A DNA stretch of 64,000 nucleotides from Luscinia megarhynchos (GCA_034336665.1 CM067592.1:39001889-39065888), one strand, 5' to 3'. Counted from the stretch's first letter, positions 1-18,300 are shown. Program-made: numbers and translations. The notes: generated by a model not told the origin, from the letters alone.

Positions 1-290
1 GGTTATACACATGAGCAGTACATACTGTATGCATGTTAAGCTAGGACTCAATTTTTCAGTCTATACTGCAAGTAATTTCTGCTCACTCATGGGGAAAAAA
101 GAATAAGTATGTTTGTGAGAAAAGAAAGCATTTAGAAATAATTGAGTGTAAAATGCCCACAAGTAAAGCAAAGTTGCACACAAACTAATCATAAAAATAA
201 GTCAAGAAAGCAAGTACTAAGTAATTAACTTTTAATTTTTTTTTCTTTTATGCATAAAAGTCCTGGATTTTTTTCCTTAATTTCTATTAC
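1..290. other. Intron sequence (3' of the last exon seen)
   Basis: AT-rich sequence starting with the GT donor of the exon at 291-552. The next exon of the gene lies outside the window. No repeat or RNA gene is seen here. Confidence 0.7.
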
Positions 291-552
291 CTGCAGCAAT
301 GTCACTCAGCACTCTTCCTGTTTTATGAAGGTTGATTTTGACTCTCCCATCACTCAGATATAAGAGGAAACCACCTGAAGACTGGTGCAGTTTACTGAAC
401 AATAGAAGTCCTTCTTTGTTCCAAGTGCGAAACTGAAAACTGACAAATATTTCATCTTGCCCTGATATGCCTGGCAGAGCCAGGAAACTGCTGGAGCTCA
501 GAAATGTAACAGGAACCACCTGTGGCTCTAAACACGAGAAGGACATATTGCC
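291..552 (-). CDS. CNTNAP4: CNTNAP4-like exon: start of laminin-G domain 2
   Basis: The exon follows a strong pyrimidine tract and TTTCTAG acceptor and ends at GCTGCAG|GTAATAG, 262 bp long. It encodes GNMSFSCLEPQVVPVTFL, then LALPGISGQDEIFVSFQFRT and WNKEGLLLFSKLHQSSGGFL, ending SDIAAG. The NMSFSC linker and the FQFRTWN.EGLLLF core mark the start of the second laminin-G domain of contactin-associated proteins. PVTFLSS, LALP, SGG.LL.LSDG and SDI.AG agree best with CNTNAP4 as I remember it. NMS is a possible N-glycosylation site. The exon leaves one G that should complete a Gly codon in the next exon, which lies before base 1. No disabling change is seen. Confidence 0.92.
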
Positions 553-2860
553 CTAGAAAGAAAGAAAACAAATACGGCATTACAAAGAGTAGTGAGAATT
601 TATCCATGGAAACTGTAGAGTTTCAAAACATGTGCATAGTACTTGAGTGTATTAGTCTAAAAATCAAACACGAACACGATCAGTTTGAGAAATGTTAACG
701 TAGTTGTCTGACCAAAATAGATTCATCTGTCTGCACAAAGAGTGGCAAGAACCTTTGAGGGAGTGACGTGATTTCCTAAATTATGAGGCTGATTTAATGC
801 TACTTCAGGAGTTAGAAAGATCTGCTTTGTTCCTAGTTTGGGTCATTCTCATTAAGCATTAGGGACTTGACAAATCAATGACAAATAAATGCCATGCCAC
901 TGACTGCACATGACTTACATGGGTCTAAATGCTTGGATACAGAGAAAAAATGTTGAACTGCACTCATTGTTTAAGATGGTGTTAAATGTAAGAAAAAAAA
1001 AATCCAAATTAATGCATTGGTAATGTGCACCAATTCCAGTATTTTTCACAAACTTCTGCTACTTACAAATGCTCAACACACACTTCTCAAATAAGAGGGA
1101 ATGTGTTTTCAAGTAGGCCCGTATGGACTAGATGATGAGTTGGATTTAAGCACCTAGCATTTATTTTGTGCTTACCTTCTTCTGAAACAACTGTTTCTTA
1201 GGTAAACTTGCAGTTGAATTCATTGAGAAACCCTCAGAATAACCTGCATCTGTACTTCTACTGAGTGATGCAAATAAGAAATGTGGAATGGGAATAATGC
1301 ATTTTTTGCATCTGGTGTCAGGGTTAGTTAACATTCTGAATGAGTTGCTGACACCATTTGAACTATAACTAATTTGTTCTGGACAAATGAATAATAAAGA
1401 TTAATGTTTTTGGAATTTGAAGTACACTCAATTTCTATTCAACACTAAGAGGTTTTAAACTTTTGAGCATATATAAAACTTTGACCACACAGTAAGAGGC
1501 TTTAAAATCAATTTAAGAAAAATACTCACTAGTCCCTGATGTGGCAAAGTATTAAAGTTTATGAGTTTTCATTTACTTCAAGGAAAATATATAAACAAGT
1601 AAAAGCTTTCTCTTATGAACTCAGCTGTACAGAAATGAGTAGTCAGCTAAAATGACACACAGTAAAAAGATACTCATCAGAATAATAAACCTTGTTAAAT
1701 GCTAAAAGCTGGCCTTTTGCAGATTCCTCCAGTAATGTGCCTATTTAACAGGGATTCTGTGGTAACAGAGATTCTTTCCATAATTATTTACATTATGAAA
1801 TGTCTCCTAAATATTTTTGAAAGTAGCACAACAATTTAAAAAATTTGACATGAAAATAATGAAATTTGCTATTACAGTTAATTTAATAGATCCCCTTCTA
1901 GTAGTCCACCCAGAGCCTACTCTAATTGCCCATTCCCCAGTATTCATAAGCATCAGGGACAGAATACCATGCAGAGGTACCAGCTTAGTTAATTTTGAAA
2001 TATTTCAGGTGAATTTCACACAAAAAAAGATGTCTCTCACCCGTTTCTTCTATGACACAGAACCAAATTTTATTCTTTATACTCTGAACAGAAATCCAAG
2101 TTAAAACATTTGGGTTGTGAAAGCATTTAAGATATTTTTAATTATTCTGAACTGATTTCTATGACACCTCTGCATTTCCTGCTACTAAATAAGTACATGT
2201 TGCAAACAGAGATGACCTTGTTGTACTACAGAAAAAAACCAAACCAAGACCAACAGCAAAGGACTTAGTAAAATTTCTAGAAAGCCTTTTGTTACACAGA
2301 AGATATTTTTTTTGTTGTTGGAATTGTTTCTCTAAAAGGTAGGAATTTGGATAACACAACTGCTTGCCATATCACAATAAATGCATTAAACCCACCCACC
2401 TAAAACACAGGTCTTCAGACATATGTCAGTATAAACTGAAAAATAGAACTTATCTATCAAAATTATAATGCTCTGGACAAAGCAAAGTGGATCATTCTCC
2501 TCAGGAAAAAAACCAAAAAAACAAAAACAACAAAAAAACAAACAACTTTTAAAATGTAATTTTAAAATTATAATTTTAGTACTTCAGGTGTTGTTATTAA
2601 TCAGACACATATTCTTATTACTCTGGTACAAAGCCAAAGATTTGATGGTTTCTCATGCATCTTGTTATTGACATCAGACAAATCTAAACATCAGCTAAAG
2701 ACTACAAGAATAAAATGGATCCTGCCTTTCCTCCTGGGATGAATCAACATAGCATAAAATGAAAACCAGCCCATACTTTATTTTTCTTTCATTACCTAAC
2801 ATAGATTTTACTAGAAATGTGTTACAGTTATTTGTTCTTTCTTAACTATAAATCTCTTAC
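553..2860 (-). other. Intron of CNTNAP4-like gene, 2.3 kb
   Basis: Bounded by a GTAAGA donor at its upstream (high-coordinate) end and a TTTCTAG acceptor beside the exon at 291-552. AT-rich, with only short chance open frames (such as 1817-2104 on the plus strand) that lack family features. An A/C-rich low-complexity patch lies near 2506-2545. Nothing else is recognised. Confidence 0.8.
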
Positions 2861-3004
2861 CACGATGTAGATCTGAGATTTATGCCTCCTGGCAAGGTCA
2901 ATAATGTTCACTCCATTATAATAAATATTTTCAAAACACCCATGAAAGTTCCTGCGTGATAATGTCCCTGATTTTCCAGGCACTGGGATCCCTCCAATGC
3001 TGAG
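2861..3004 (-). CDS. CNTNAP4: CNTNAP4-like exon: end of laminin-G domain 1
   Basis: The exon follows a TTTCTAAG acceptor and ends at ATCGTG|GTAAGA. It is 144 bp, exactly 48 codons, with phase 0 at both ends. It encodes [15 protein letters not shown], then [20 protein letters not shown] and [12 protein letters not shown]. The GGIP...G and FHGC.EN.YYNGVNI.DLA patterns close the first laminin-G domain of contactin-associated proteins, and the cysteine is the conserved disulfide position. It joins in frame to the exon at 291-552, giving V|GNMSFSC, which matches the family. Confidence 0.93.
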
Positions 3005-7626
<4,622 letters not shown>

Positions 7627-8863
7627 TGTGGTGGTTTCAGTCCAAAACCAGACGGAAACATCAATTTTATGTAATGGGTTTGATTCACCAATTTTAGGTT
7701 TCCCAGCCAATGCACCAATTTATGTGCTGGGTCTAGTTCTGGCAAAATCTTAGTGCACCCCTAGAATTATTTACTCATTTCCTGCTGTGAGATAGGGTTA
7801 AGAGGGAAGGCAAAGCAGGCTCAAACTTTGAAGGGTATAAAGAAGACTTTATTAACAAACAGAAAGAAAAAAATAATAAGAATCAGAATAAAACTTTCAG
7901 AACATTTCTCCTCCCCTCTACATTTTCTTTCTTTCTCACTGACAATGTACAGCAGAATAGTCTAGAAAACAGTAGTTTAATACATTCTAGTGCTATAATA
8001 TAGTACTAGTCAGAATAGACTCTAGAATAGTCTTTCTTCAGCTCACTTAGGGAGAGGAGTTTCTCTCCTCAGTCTATGGAGACTTCTCCACAAGAAAATA
8101 ATTCTCTCATGGCTCTTGATTTTCATGAATAGCAGCCACTCGGAAATCTGCTATTGCAAAGTGTCTCCCATTTTGACAGGCTTTCCACAGCTGCGTTCAT
8201 GGGCCATGTAAACTTACGGGGTACTATTTTTCAGGATTTGAGCAGTTCAGAAGCAAAGGTTCTCTTCATCTATCTCTGATATGATCTTCATCTCCTGGAA
8301 CAGAGTTCTTCGTCCTCTTTCCGGGCCAAAGGACCTTCAAAACTCCTCTCTCTCTCCATTCAAACTTCTTAAGGGATCACAGCTACTTCAAAATCTGCTT
8401 GTTCGGCATGGATGCCTTTGCACATATCTACAATGTGAATGCTCTATCCCCCATACTTCTTCTATGAGTTACAGGGAAAAGGAGTCTGATGTACTCATTA
8501 TATCTTCTCCATAACCTTACAAGAAGATTTCCACCCAAGAGTGAGGCATCTCCATGAATCCCTCCCATCTGGGACCTTCTATTTCACTGACCTTGATGTC
8601 TTCATGTTGTTTCTCTACATGTCTCCCCTCTGTCCTTTTCTCTCACTCGGGAGAGGATGGAAAGTCTCCAAGTCTCATCTGTTCAGTGACAGAGTTAATA
8701 TCTGGCCCAAGGCCTGCAGATGGTTTTGTGATCCCTGTCAGGGGGCTGGAGCTTTTCGGGAGCTGCACTGGGGGAGGCTCGGATCTCAGCAGCCGGGCTG
8801 GAGCACAGGGCAGCGCCCGCGGGTCGATGCTCCCCTGCCCCTGCCCGGCAGCTTCTGGAAACT

Positions 8864-8893
<30 letters not shown>
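8864..8893 (+). repeat. (CAG)10 microsatellite inside the LTR
   Basis: Ten uninterrupted CAG units, followed by CATTCC. On the gene strand this reads CTG. It lies in the GC-rich part of the solo LTR and does not fall in any supported coding exon. Confidence 0.97.
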
Positions 8894-8896
<3 letters not shown>

Positions 8897-8984
8897 TCCA
8901 GCCGAGCCACGGCTGGGGAGAGGGGGATCAGCTGGGCCAGGACCCGGCTGGGCCAGCGCTGCAGCAGAGCAGGGCCCGGCCCTG

Positions 8985-9206
8985 CCGGGATGGGCCGGCG
9001 CCATTCCCGGGATGGGCCCGGCGGCATTCCCGGGATGGGGCCCAGCCCTGCCGGGACGGGCCAGCGGCATTCCCGGGATGGGCCGGCGGCATTCCCGGGA
9101 TGGGCCCGGCGGCATTCCCGGGATGGGCCGGCGGCATACCCGGGATGGGCCGGCGCCATTCCCGGGATGGGCCCGGCGGCATTCCCGGGAAGGGGCCCAG
9201 CCCTGC
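8985..9206. repeat. GC-rich minisatellite, 22-23-bp unit, in the LTR
   Basis: About eight head-to-tail copies of a unit that can be written CATTCCCGGGATGGGCCGG plus CGG or GCGG. Seven copies hold the palindromic core TCCCGGGA and one holds ACCCGGGA. Two longer copies carry an inserted GGCCCAGCCCTGCCGGG-like segment. Units are rich in CpG and contain CCCGGG. The repetition creates alanine-, proline- and arginine-rich open frames on both strands, which I do not call genes. It probably represents repeat expansion in the U3 part of the LTR. Confidence 0.92.
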
Positions 9207-9471
9207 ATCAGAGCCCGCCTGGCTCGGCTGTGCCGAGGGGCCGGGACAGCCTGCTGCCTGTATTGAGGCCAGAAGGGAAAGACAGTTTCCTGGGGTTTGT
9301 TCATTTTAAAATGTGGGTTCACAGAGACATGTTCAGCTTTCTCAGTGGTTTAGCAGATTCTCAGTTCCCCCAAAAAAATCACTGATTGGTCCTTGTCAGA
9401 CACAGAGGAAGCTCTCGGCAGCTCCTCGCAAAGTCACTTCTGTGAGCTGGCTTCAATGCAAAACCATCACA

Positions 9472-9476
9472 ATATT
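9472..9476 (+). repeat. Target-site duplication, right copy (ATATT)
   Basis: Directly follows the CA end of the LTR and equals the five bases before its start at 7622-7626. Confidence 0.75.
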
Positions 9477-9893
9477 TAAACCTATATTTCTGCCCACCAA
9501 AAAATCACCCTTTTGTTCCTTTGTTTGCTATTTTTAGACTACTAGTTTTCAGAGGATGAAATAAGAGAGTATTGTAATGACAATGGCCAATTGTAAGCTA
9601 AACACATTTCTGATATCCTTTTTGTTTAGTGTCACGGCATAGCTTAACCTGAACTGTGTTTTACATGGCTTAATGGTCACAATCTGGCATTTCAGGAACA
9701 AGACACAGGAAATGTCAGTAGAGTTTCATTGTTCTTTTGTACACACTACATAGACAGAACTATCAACCAGTGGCTTCAGACAGATTTTGGGCTGAGGGTC
9801 AGCACGTAATATTTGCAGTGGAGTCATGGCACAAGCAGATATTTTATCAGTTTACATGAAGGCAGGTTGAACAAGTGGAGGCAGAAAACGTAT

Positions 9894-10076
9894 TCCTTCC
9901 TCCCTCACTCCCTCCCTTCCTCCCTTCCTGGAATCCTGGAATCCTTCCTGGAATCCTTCCTGGAATCCTTACATCCTTTCTGGAATCCTTCCTTCCTTCG
10001 TGAAATCCTTCTTTCCTTCCTGGAATCCTTCCTTCCTTCCTCCCTCTCTCCCTCCTTCCCTCCCTCCGTTTCTTTG
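9894..10076. repeat. Pyrimidine-rich minisatellite, CCTT and GGAATCC units
   Basis: A run of TTCC/CTCC tetranucleotides interrupted by repeated TTCCTGGAATCC-like dodecamers (about seven GGAATCC or GAAATCC blocks between 9930 and 10030). It is strongly strand-asymmetric: pyrimidines on plus, purines on the gene strand. It is a simple or minisatellite repeat in the intron, about 0.4 kb beyond the solo LTR. Confidence 0.9.
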
Positions 10077-11432
<1,356 letters not shown>

Positions 11433-11795
11433 CTAGAAGAAAATGAAAAAGAAATCAGCCACATCCACATTGAATACAGAAATATATGGAAGTATCACTG
11501 GTCTTTTCATTTTATATATTTCATTTCCATTTCATCTGGCAAACAGTCAAGCACAGGAATGAAATGCAATTGTCAGAGAATTCCATAGGAACATAAATCA
11601 ATTTTGACTATTCTTTTGAACAAGGTGATAAATCATCTGTGTACTTAGCACTGATGGCTCACTCAGCAAAGTATTTAACAACTTCCAAAATTTCAGTGAA
11701 CAAACTCTTCAAACCCAAAGATTGCTGTCAAAAAACATGTAGAATACCCTCACATTTCAGTGCATAGTTCTCTTGTCTTCGGTTGCAATACAGGA

Positions 11796-12320
11796 TGTGA
11801 CCAAAAGTATGTATTCTATCACCATCTGTTGAAACCAGGTGGGGCAGTGATCCTTATCTCTGTGGGAGATATTATCTGCTAATGGGCCATCTGTTAAAAC
11901 CAGGTGAGGCAAGCATCTTTATCTTTTCCACAACCCATCCTTTCTCCAGGAAGATATCATCTGTTAATGGGCCATTAATCCCCACTGCATGACTGATAAA
12001 ATTATGTCTACCCATTGGGAGATGCTCCAGCCAGGGGGAGGAGCCAAGTCTTTCCTACCTAGATAAAAACTGAGATTTGGAATATCAAAGCAGCCTTTTT
12101 CCACTGGATTCCACAGGAAAACTGGACCTTTCCACATCATCACTGGACCTTCGGAGTTAAACTGAACCCTTGTACAGGACTACTGTATCAACTGAACCAT
12201 GTCTGTGAACCACACCTTCACTGAAAGGCTAGATGGATTTCATTGCAGTTCTCTGTTTCAAATGCATAGTATGCTGCATTTAAAATGGTTTTATACTGAC
12301 AGATCATGGTAATAAAACAC
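11796..12320 (+). mobile_element. LTR-like element of a songbird endogenous retrovirus, ends approximate
   Basis: Starts with TGTGACCAAAAG and contains, in plus order, a duplicated block, a TATA-like AGATAAAAAC near 12060 and an AATAAA signal at 12311-12316, the usual U3-R-U5 layout. The text CACCATCTGTTGAAACCAGG resembles abundant LTRs I remember from songbird genomes, but the family name is uncertain. The right end and a target duplication were not identified. It lies about 360 bp upstream of the discoidin exon, in the opposite orientation to the gene. Confidence 0.6.
11822..11971 (+). repeat. Direct duplication inside the LTR-like element
   Basis: Two diverged copies (11822-11886 and 11887-11971) each begin CCATCTGTT, continue AAACCAGGTG, and end with an ATCTG.TAATGGG motif. 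The second copy is about 20 bp longer because of an insert around CCACAACCCATCC. Such short enhancer-type duplications are common in U3 regions. Confidence 0.8.
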
Positions 12321-15300
12321 TTGTTTCCAACTAAAGAATCCAAAATATTTTAAAAGGAATGTTTTTCAACGTCTTGTTAAAAAAGAAGAATCTTTATTTC
12401 AGTTTTTTACCAAGGTGAAAGAAAAAAAGTAGACTTTTTGCAGTGTTTAACTGATAAAACTATTTTCCCTTTTTCTTACATAAAGAAAACAGAAAGAACA
12501 AGAAAGTTAAAGAAGACAGTTAGAAGAAAGAGTTGTAATAATAAACTTTAGCATTCTAAAAACTGGAGAAAATACTCTGATTTCTCTAGGTTGTGTTGTG
12601 CTTTTTTGTCATTACCTGTTTATGGTAAGTGAAGCAGAAAGAATTTCTTCAGACATTTTGAATCCTGAAATATTTAATGAGCAGTATTTAGAAGATTACA
12701 CATTTCTGGCTGTATGAACAGTGCTGTTGCCATAGCTATAAGCCACAGATGTTGCAACTGGAGAAGTACATAGCAACCAACATCTTTAGGCATGCAGCTT
12801 CTCTTTCCATAAGTTTTAGAAACACTGAATTCATTATTTATCTTTCTATACACAAATATTTGCACCTTTTCTCTCCTGTACTATTAAAATTTCACTAAAT
12901 TCTAAACTCTTAACTTTCAATGGGGAAAAAAAAAATTAAATAAAAATACTCCAAACAAACCAACCAATCAAAACAAAAGCCAGAACAGTCAGTGAATTGC
13001 CTTCAATTCACTAGAGTAGCAATAGGAAATGAGAGTTAGTGACTTTGAATGCCCACTTTAATCTTCATGCTTTGTAATTCCACTAACAAAGCACATAAAG
13101 GTGGAAATATATTATAATAAAAATCAGAGAAGATCTGCTATTTGGAGGGTGAGACCCTCCTAGTCCTCTTGTCCCTTCAAATCCTATTTGTAGTCTGTAA
13201 CTAATATAACTACCCATGAAAGTGCCAATTAGTTTGTTGACTGAACCTGAACCAGGCCCCAGAAGTTCGAGTACTGTAAGCAAATGATATGCTCCATTAA
13301 GATTTAAATTTTTGCAAAATTGTTTTTGGAGAGCAGCCACCTCATGAAAATTAATTTAAGTTTTGAAAACAGACGGTATATGGTTTGGGGTGTTTTTGTT
13401 GGTTTTTTTTTTTACTGTAGGGTATATTTAAACCGTGTGGTTTTAATTGAAAATTTGGGTTTTGGCTTCAACAGTAACCTCAAAATACTTCAAATACCCC
13501 TTTAACACTGTTCAGAATGGCCAACTTAGAAACCAGTATTTTTTTGCTATAATTTTACAAGGCTTTTATTTGGGAAAACCACATTTTAGAGCGTATCAAT
13601 CATGTTGAATATTAAATGGATCTTTATTGCTTGTTTTAAGCAGTCTAAAGGTTAAAATACGTATTTTGGATTTTTTTTCAGTCTATGTCCTCTTCAGAAA
13701 AAGAGAGGACAAAATCAGACTGATTTTTCTCTAGGCTACAGTACTAAAGGTGTATCCAAAACCTTTGAAAGCCACCTGTGAGCTTTTTAGAGGAAAATTA
13801 TATTCAACATGACAGACAGTCCTGTCGTTACAGCAGAACGCAACTACTGTTTCATGGTCCAATCCAGCAATCTTTAAAACATAGAACAACATACAACAAT
13901 ATAATGAGCTTTTTTCTTCCTACCCCTGTTTACAGGCTGTTCAGACCACTCCATTCTTATTCCAAATCATGTATAGGGAACATGGCATTACTTTAGATTA
14001 TGCAGATTCCTCACAACCTACACAGACGTCTAATGGTTAAAAACATGTAGTGTGGCCCTCAGTTAATAGGAATAATGCACCTAATAATTGCACCTAATAA
14101 ACACTATTTGCATAAATATTAATGGGGTTATACACTTAACCCAGTATAACCCCTTGCTGAATCTTAGTTGATGCATTTACAGATACTATATTTTACTGCT
14201 TTGTAAAAGCTTGAAAACATACCATCTGCCTCAAAGAATTCAGTTTTGGAAACACTGAAATACTGTATTGTCGTTTAGCTGTAAACAGTAACAGTGCCAC
14301 TCAGCAGCATAGATATCTAAGCAGATAACTCTTCACAGCATAGTTTGTTCTATGAAGTAAAAACATTCTGGATTGTTACTGAAGCCTAAACTGAGAGCCT
14401 GAACTGCTCTCAAACTTGGTTTAGCTGTCCTACTCAACTTCTAACCTGCCAATTTCTTTATCTCAAGCTACTTTAACCCTGCTTTGAAGACAGATCTATT
14501 CAGTTCATTATGCTGTCAGAAATCACAGATGCGCTCTGCACTGCACTGGTAAAGCCAAGTCCTGTCCTTGGAAGGGCATTGTCAAGCTCAGAATGACTAT
14601 GAAGGTAAGCTTGCATCAAGACAAGGTAAAAAAAAGGTCCTTGGTTTCTCTGTCCATCCTGTATGTGTAAAGCACACTTGGGTGTTGACCAGGGATAATA
14701 CAGGGATCCTGTCCAAAACTTCCTCACCAATCAAAAATTCTCAAGAAATTAAACTGTGTAGGACCCAGACTTCAGATGACATGACACTTATTTACAAATA
14801 TAACTTTTACTGGATAATATATCATATATACACTAAAAAACACAGTGCTTAATAATATGAACAAAGCTTTTACATATGTTGTGTACCCACTGCAATAAAT
14901 ATATTTATTACAAATATGACTTAAAAAATATCCATATGTAAATAATTATATGTATACTTAACTGCAAATCCCCATTCAGTGTTTAATGAAGAGTACTGGA
15001 ACAGGACCAAACCTGAACAATTTTGTTGGAAGAGAAGATGTGGTACTAATGTACCTCAGGATGGGTCTAACTTCATCATGTGGTTTATGAATTCTACTAC
15101 CAACACCAGAAAAAGTAGTTGAAGAAATCAAAATGAAGCAGCTCAGAATTGTTTGTATAAACTACTGCATAAAAATAATGCAGTAGGATTAACACATCTC
15201 TCCCATTTTCTCCCAACACTTCTAAGTTACATCCAAGTTCATATAGCAGTTTAAATGATTTACATCTCAGTAAAAAAATAAGTGCCTATTCCAGATAACT

Positions 15301-18300
15301 TAGTACACAGTACAAGTACACATCAATTGGCATCTTTTCTGAGCTAGAATCCAAACACCCAGACTCATCCCTCTCATCCTATTACCACTGTGGTGAGTTA
15401 TTGCTAGTCTATTGAAGTTGCTCCCAAAAGTCAACCGGTATGAACTTCAGTTAAAGTGAAAAAAATGTGTAAGTCTTTCACTCTGACCAGAGAACACTGT
15501 ACCAGACAATTGCCTCCTTTCCTAGATGTCCACATTGCAATTATGGCTAAAACAAAATGATCACAGAAGTTAAATTCACAGATTTTTAAGACTCCATTGG
15601 TTATAGAATATATATAATAAAAAGCTGGCTGATAAGTTTAGCATAAAATATTATCAGTGGCATTATAGTAAGAAGCACTGTAAGTTATTTTTCACTAAAT
15701 CTTGTCTCTGAATTGTTTGAAGATACAGTTGAAATATACTAGTGTTACATTAAATTGATCAAAACACACAGCAAGTACACATACTCACAAAGCTGTGTTC
15801 ATAATGTTTTTTGTAAAAAAAAATGACAGCACATAATAAGACAACCTGATTAATGTAGACCAGATACACAGAAAAAAAGCTTGGCAGAAAACGTCATATA
15901 TTGTTGTTCCAGTAAATGTTCATTGCTTGTAACACCTAAATCCCCACTACTGTACTACTGTACTTACAGCTTTCCATCACTGTCACTTAGAGATGGGATA
16001 GTGGGATAAATTGTATCAAAGTTCTGTCATTCTATCTCTTTTATTTCTTTACATTTGGTGAGCGTTTGATCCACTGTCATGGTTCTTGTTCATTTTTTTT
16101 TTCTTTAACTATGTCAGTGGAATATTAGCATAACTTTACATAAGAGAATAGCTCCAGACTTAAGAGATGAAGAGAGGGGGAGACCACACTTGCCAGTTAA
16201 TTTATTAAAAGTGACATATGCTATTTGTAAATGGGCTTGAGATATTCCTTCTGCCTTTGTGTTTTGTTTGGGACTTATTTTTGGGGGGTTCTTTTTTTTC
16301 TATTTTTTTGTTGTGGATTTTGTTCTTTTTGAGAAAAAAATTGAAGCAATCTGGTTTCATATTAATACAGAAGAGGGAGATTTCAACATCTAAAATTAAG
16401 CTAATGGAAAAAGGTTGTGGGTTTTTTTCCTGTTATAGTAATAGCAGCTGGATATAGCATTGCAGGGATGTGTAAAAGGTTATGAATCTAGAGCCCTTGA
16501 ACAGCTAATGTTAGTAAGAAGAGATTTATCAACAACTCGCTGTGCTCGTTTGGAAATGTGCTTAATAAAATGTGTTTTCTGTCTCTCTTTTTTCCTTTAA
16601 TGTTCAATACAGCTGAAATGAACAGGTACTTAATTATCCAGATGACATGCTATGGCGACTAATGAATAAAATTTAAAAAAAAATTGTTGTAAGCTAGTAG
16701 CCATAACAGGCGTTTTGAATTCTTCCATCTACCTTATTTCCTTTCATTCATTCCAACATAATAAAAAATTTTATGTGAAGTAACTTGTCACCATCAGAGG
16801 GAGCTCTTGTATTGACTCAACTAGGCACAACATTCTCCCTTTAAAAATTATCAAAACAATTCTTTTTATAAAATCCTAGCTTATAGTATGAATCTACTAT
16901 GTTTTGTTTATTACTACGTAATCACGTGGACCTCAGAGATATTCCTGAAAATTGAAAATATGAAAGTGTTTCATAATTATGTTTCTGAAATTCTACATAA
17001 TCTTCAACAACTCTCGAAGATTAGCTAACTCTTTATCTGAAATTTCTATAGATATTGTTTTTATAATATGGATCCATAGACCATGAATATAGTTTATATG
17101 ATGATATTAATTATATAATTATTAATATCTTTTTGGATTATATTATTATATTATTCCAAAGATAACTGTGATGATCTCAGAAGATAACAACCAAAGTAGT
17201 TTTGGTAGTTTTATATTCACTTTTTCCCCTCTTGTTTTTTAATAAATCCATATGCAATAATCTGTAAAATATGAATACATTGAATTTTGAATATGGGCTG
17301 AAGTTCAACTGTCCTTTCTACTTTCAAATCAATTTGAAGTTTAATCATTACTCTTCTGGGTAAATGAATGTTTATACTAGTGGCATTTTATCTGGAGTGC
17401 AAAACTGAATTTATACACTTAGAAATAAATAACGCCATAACTGTTATGGAATATTTTCAAAGAGCAGCCACATACTTAACCCGTTATTTCCACATATTTA
17501 TTTGTTAAATTTTGAAAAAAAAAATGTGCAGATGCTATATTTCTCATTGTATGAAATTTAGGTAGGAATCACAATTCACTATTGTACTTCTGTAAAACAT
17601 GACATAACCCAGAGACTACCAGAAAATAATTCAGGTAATTTACAACTAAAATACATTTAGTGTAACAGCCATGTATGAAATCCACTGAAATGTCAAAACA
17701 GTATGTGGGAATTGTTTGCTCAAAGCAATATGAAAAATAAAAAATCCTTTATTAATATTATAGTATAAATTTTCTTTTCATAAAATTTAACACCTTGCTT
17801 TAAAATGAAATGATTAGAAAGGAAAGAAACCTTATTAACTATGCAACATAGAAACTGCACAGCAAATATTCTTACATTCTGAGGATCATAAACAATAAAA
17901 TAGTTCAATAAAAAGGTTTCTTACTAAATTATACCTGTGGCTTTTCATATATGATGTCTTATGATTTCTACCTTTAGAGAAATTTCTGTTAATGAATTCA
18001 CTTTCAACTCATCATTATAGATTTAGATTAGTGTATAACATCAAGTTAACATGACAATCTGTTTGTTAGGTTGCTACAACATTAGTCAAATATCTCACTC
18101 ATTTCACCAAAAACCTTAGTGGCAAAATTTCACTTTTCACATAGGGCTTGCCACTCTGATAATTAGAAAACCTTTCAAAAGCAACCAACTTCCATCTTTT
18201 TAGCTTCACTCTGATGAAGGATACTATGAAATGAAAATCCAAAGAAACTCACTGAGATTAAATGTTTTGGATATGATGTGAACAATAAGGTTTTAAGAAT

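Larger units (their letters stand above)
7627..9471 (-). mobile_element. Solo LTR of an endogenous retrovirus (ERVL-like), same strand as the gene
   Basis: The element is bounded by TGTGGTGGTTT on the left and AAACCATCACA on the right, an inverted terminal pair with TG...CA ends, and is flanked by the direct repeat ATATT. Length is 1845 bp, with no retroviral internal coding region, so it is a solo LTR left by recombination. Orientation is inferred as minus: read that way, an AATAAA signal lies near 7845-7855, followed by a short U5-like tail ending in CACCACCACA or similar. The U3 part then contains the GC-rich minisatellite and the CTG (CAG on plus) tract. It sits inside the intron 5470-11284, in the sense direction of the host gene. 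The 5-bp duplication suggests ERVL, but the exact family needs a repeat library. No env, gag or pol reading frame is present. Confidence 0.78.

Noticed and set aside
8541..9385. Several overlapping open frames of 74-251 residues on both strands, rich in Gly, Ala, Pro and Arg
   Set aside because: They arise from the GC-rich tandem repeat and the CAG tract in the LTR. All three frames on both strands are open, and none has a domain or a plausible splice context.
17310..17345. Minus-strand peptide IKLQIDLKVER resembling the LQIDL core of a discoidin domain
   Set aside because: No Trp before LQIDL, the downstream residues do not follow the discoidin pattern, and no suitable splice sites frame it. 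Treated as chance.
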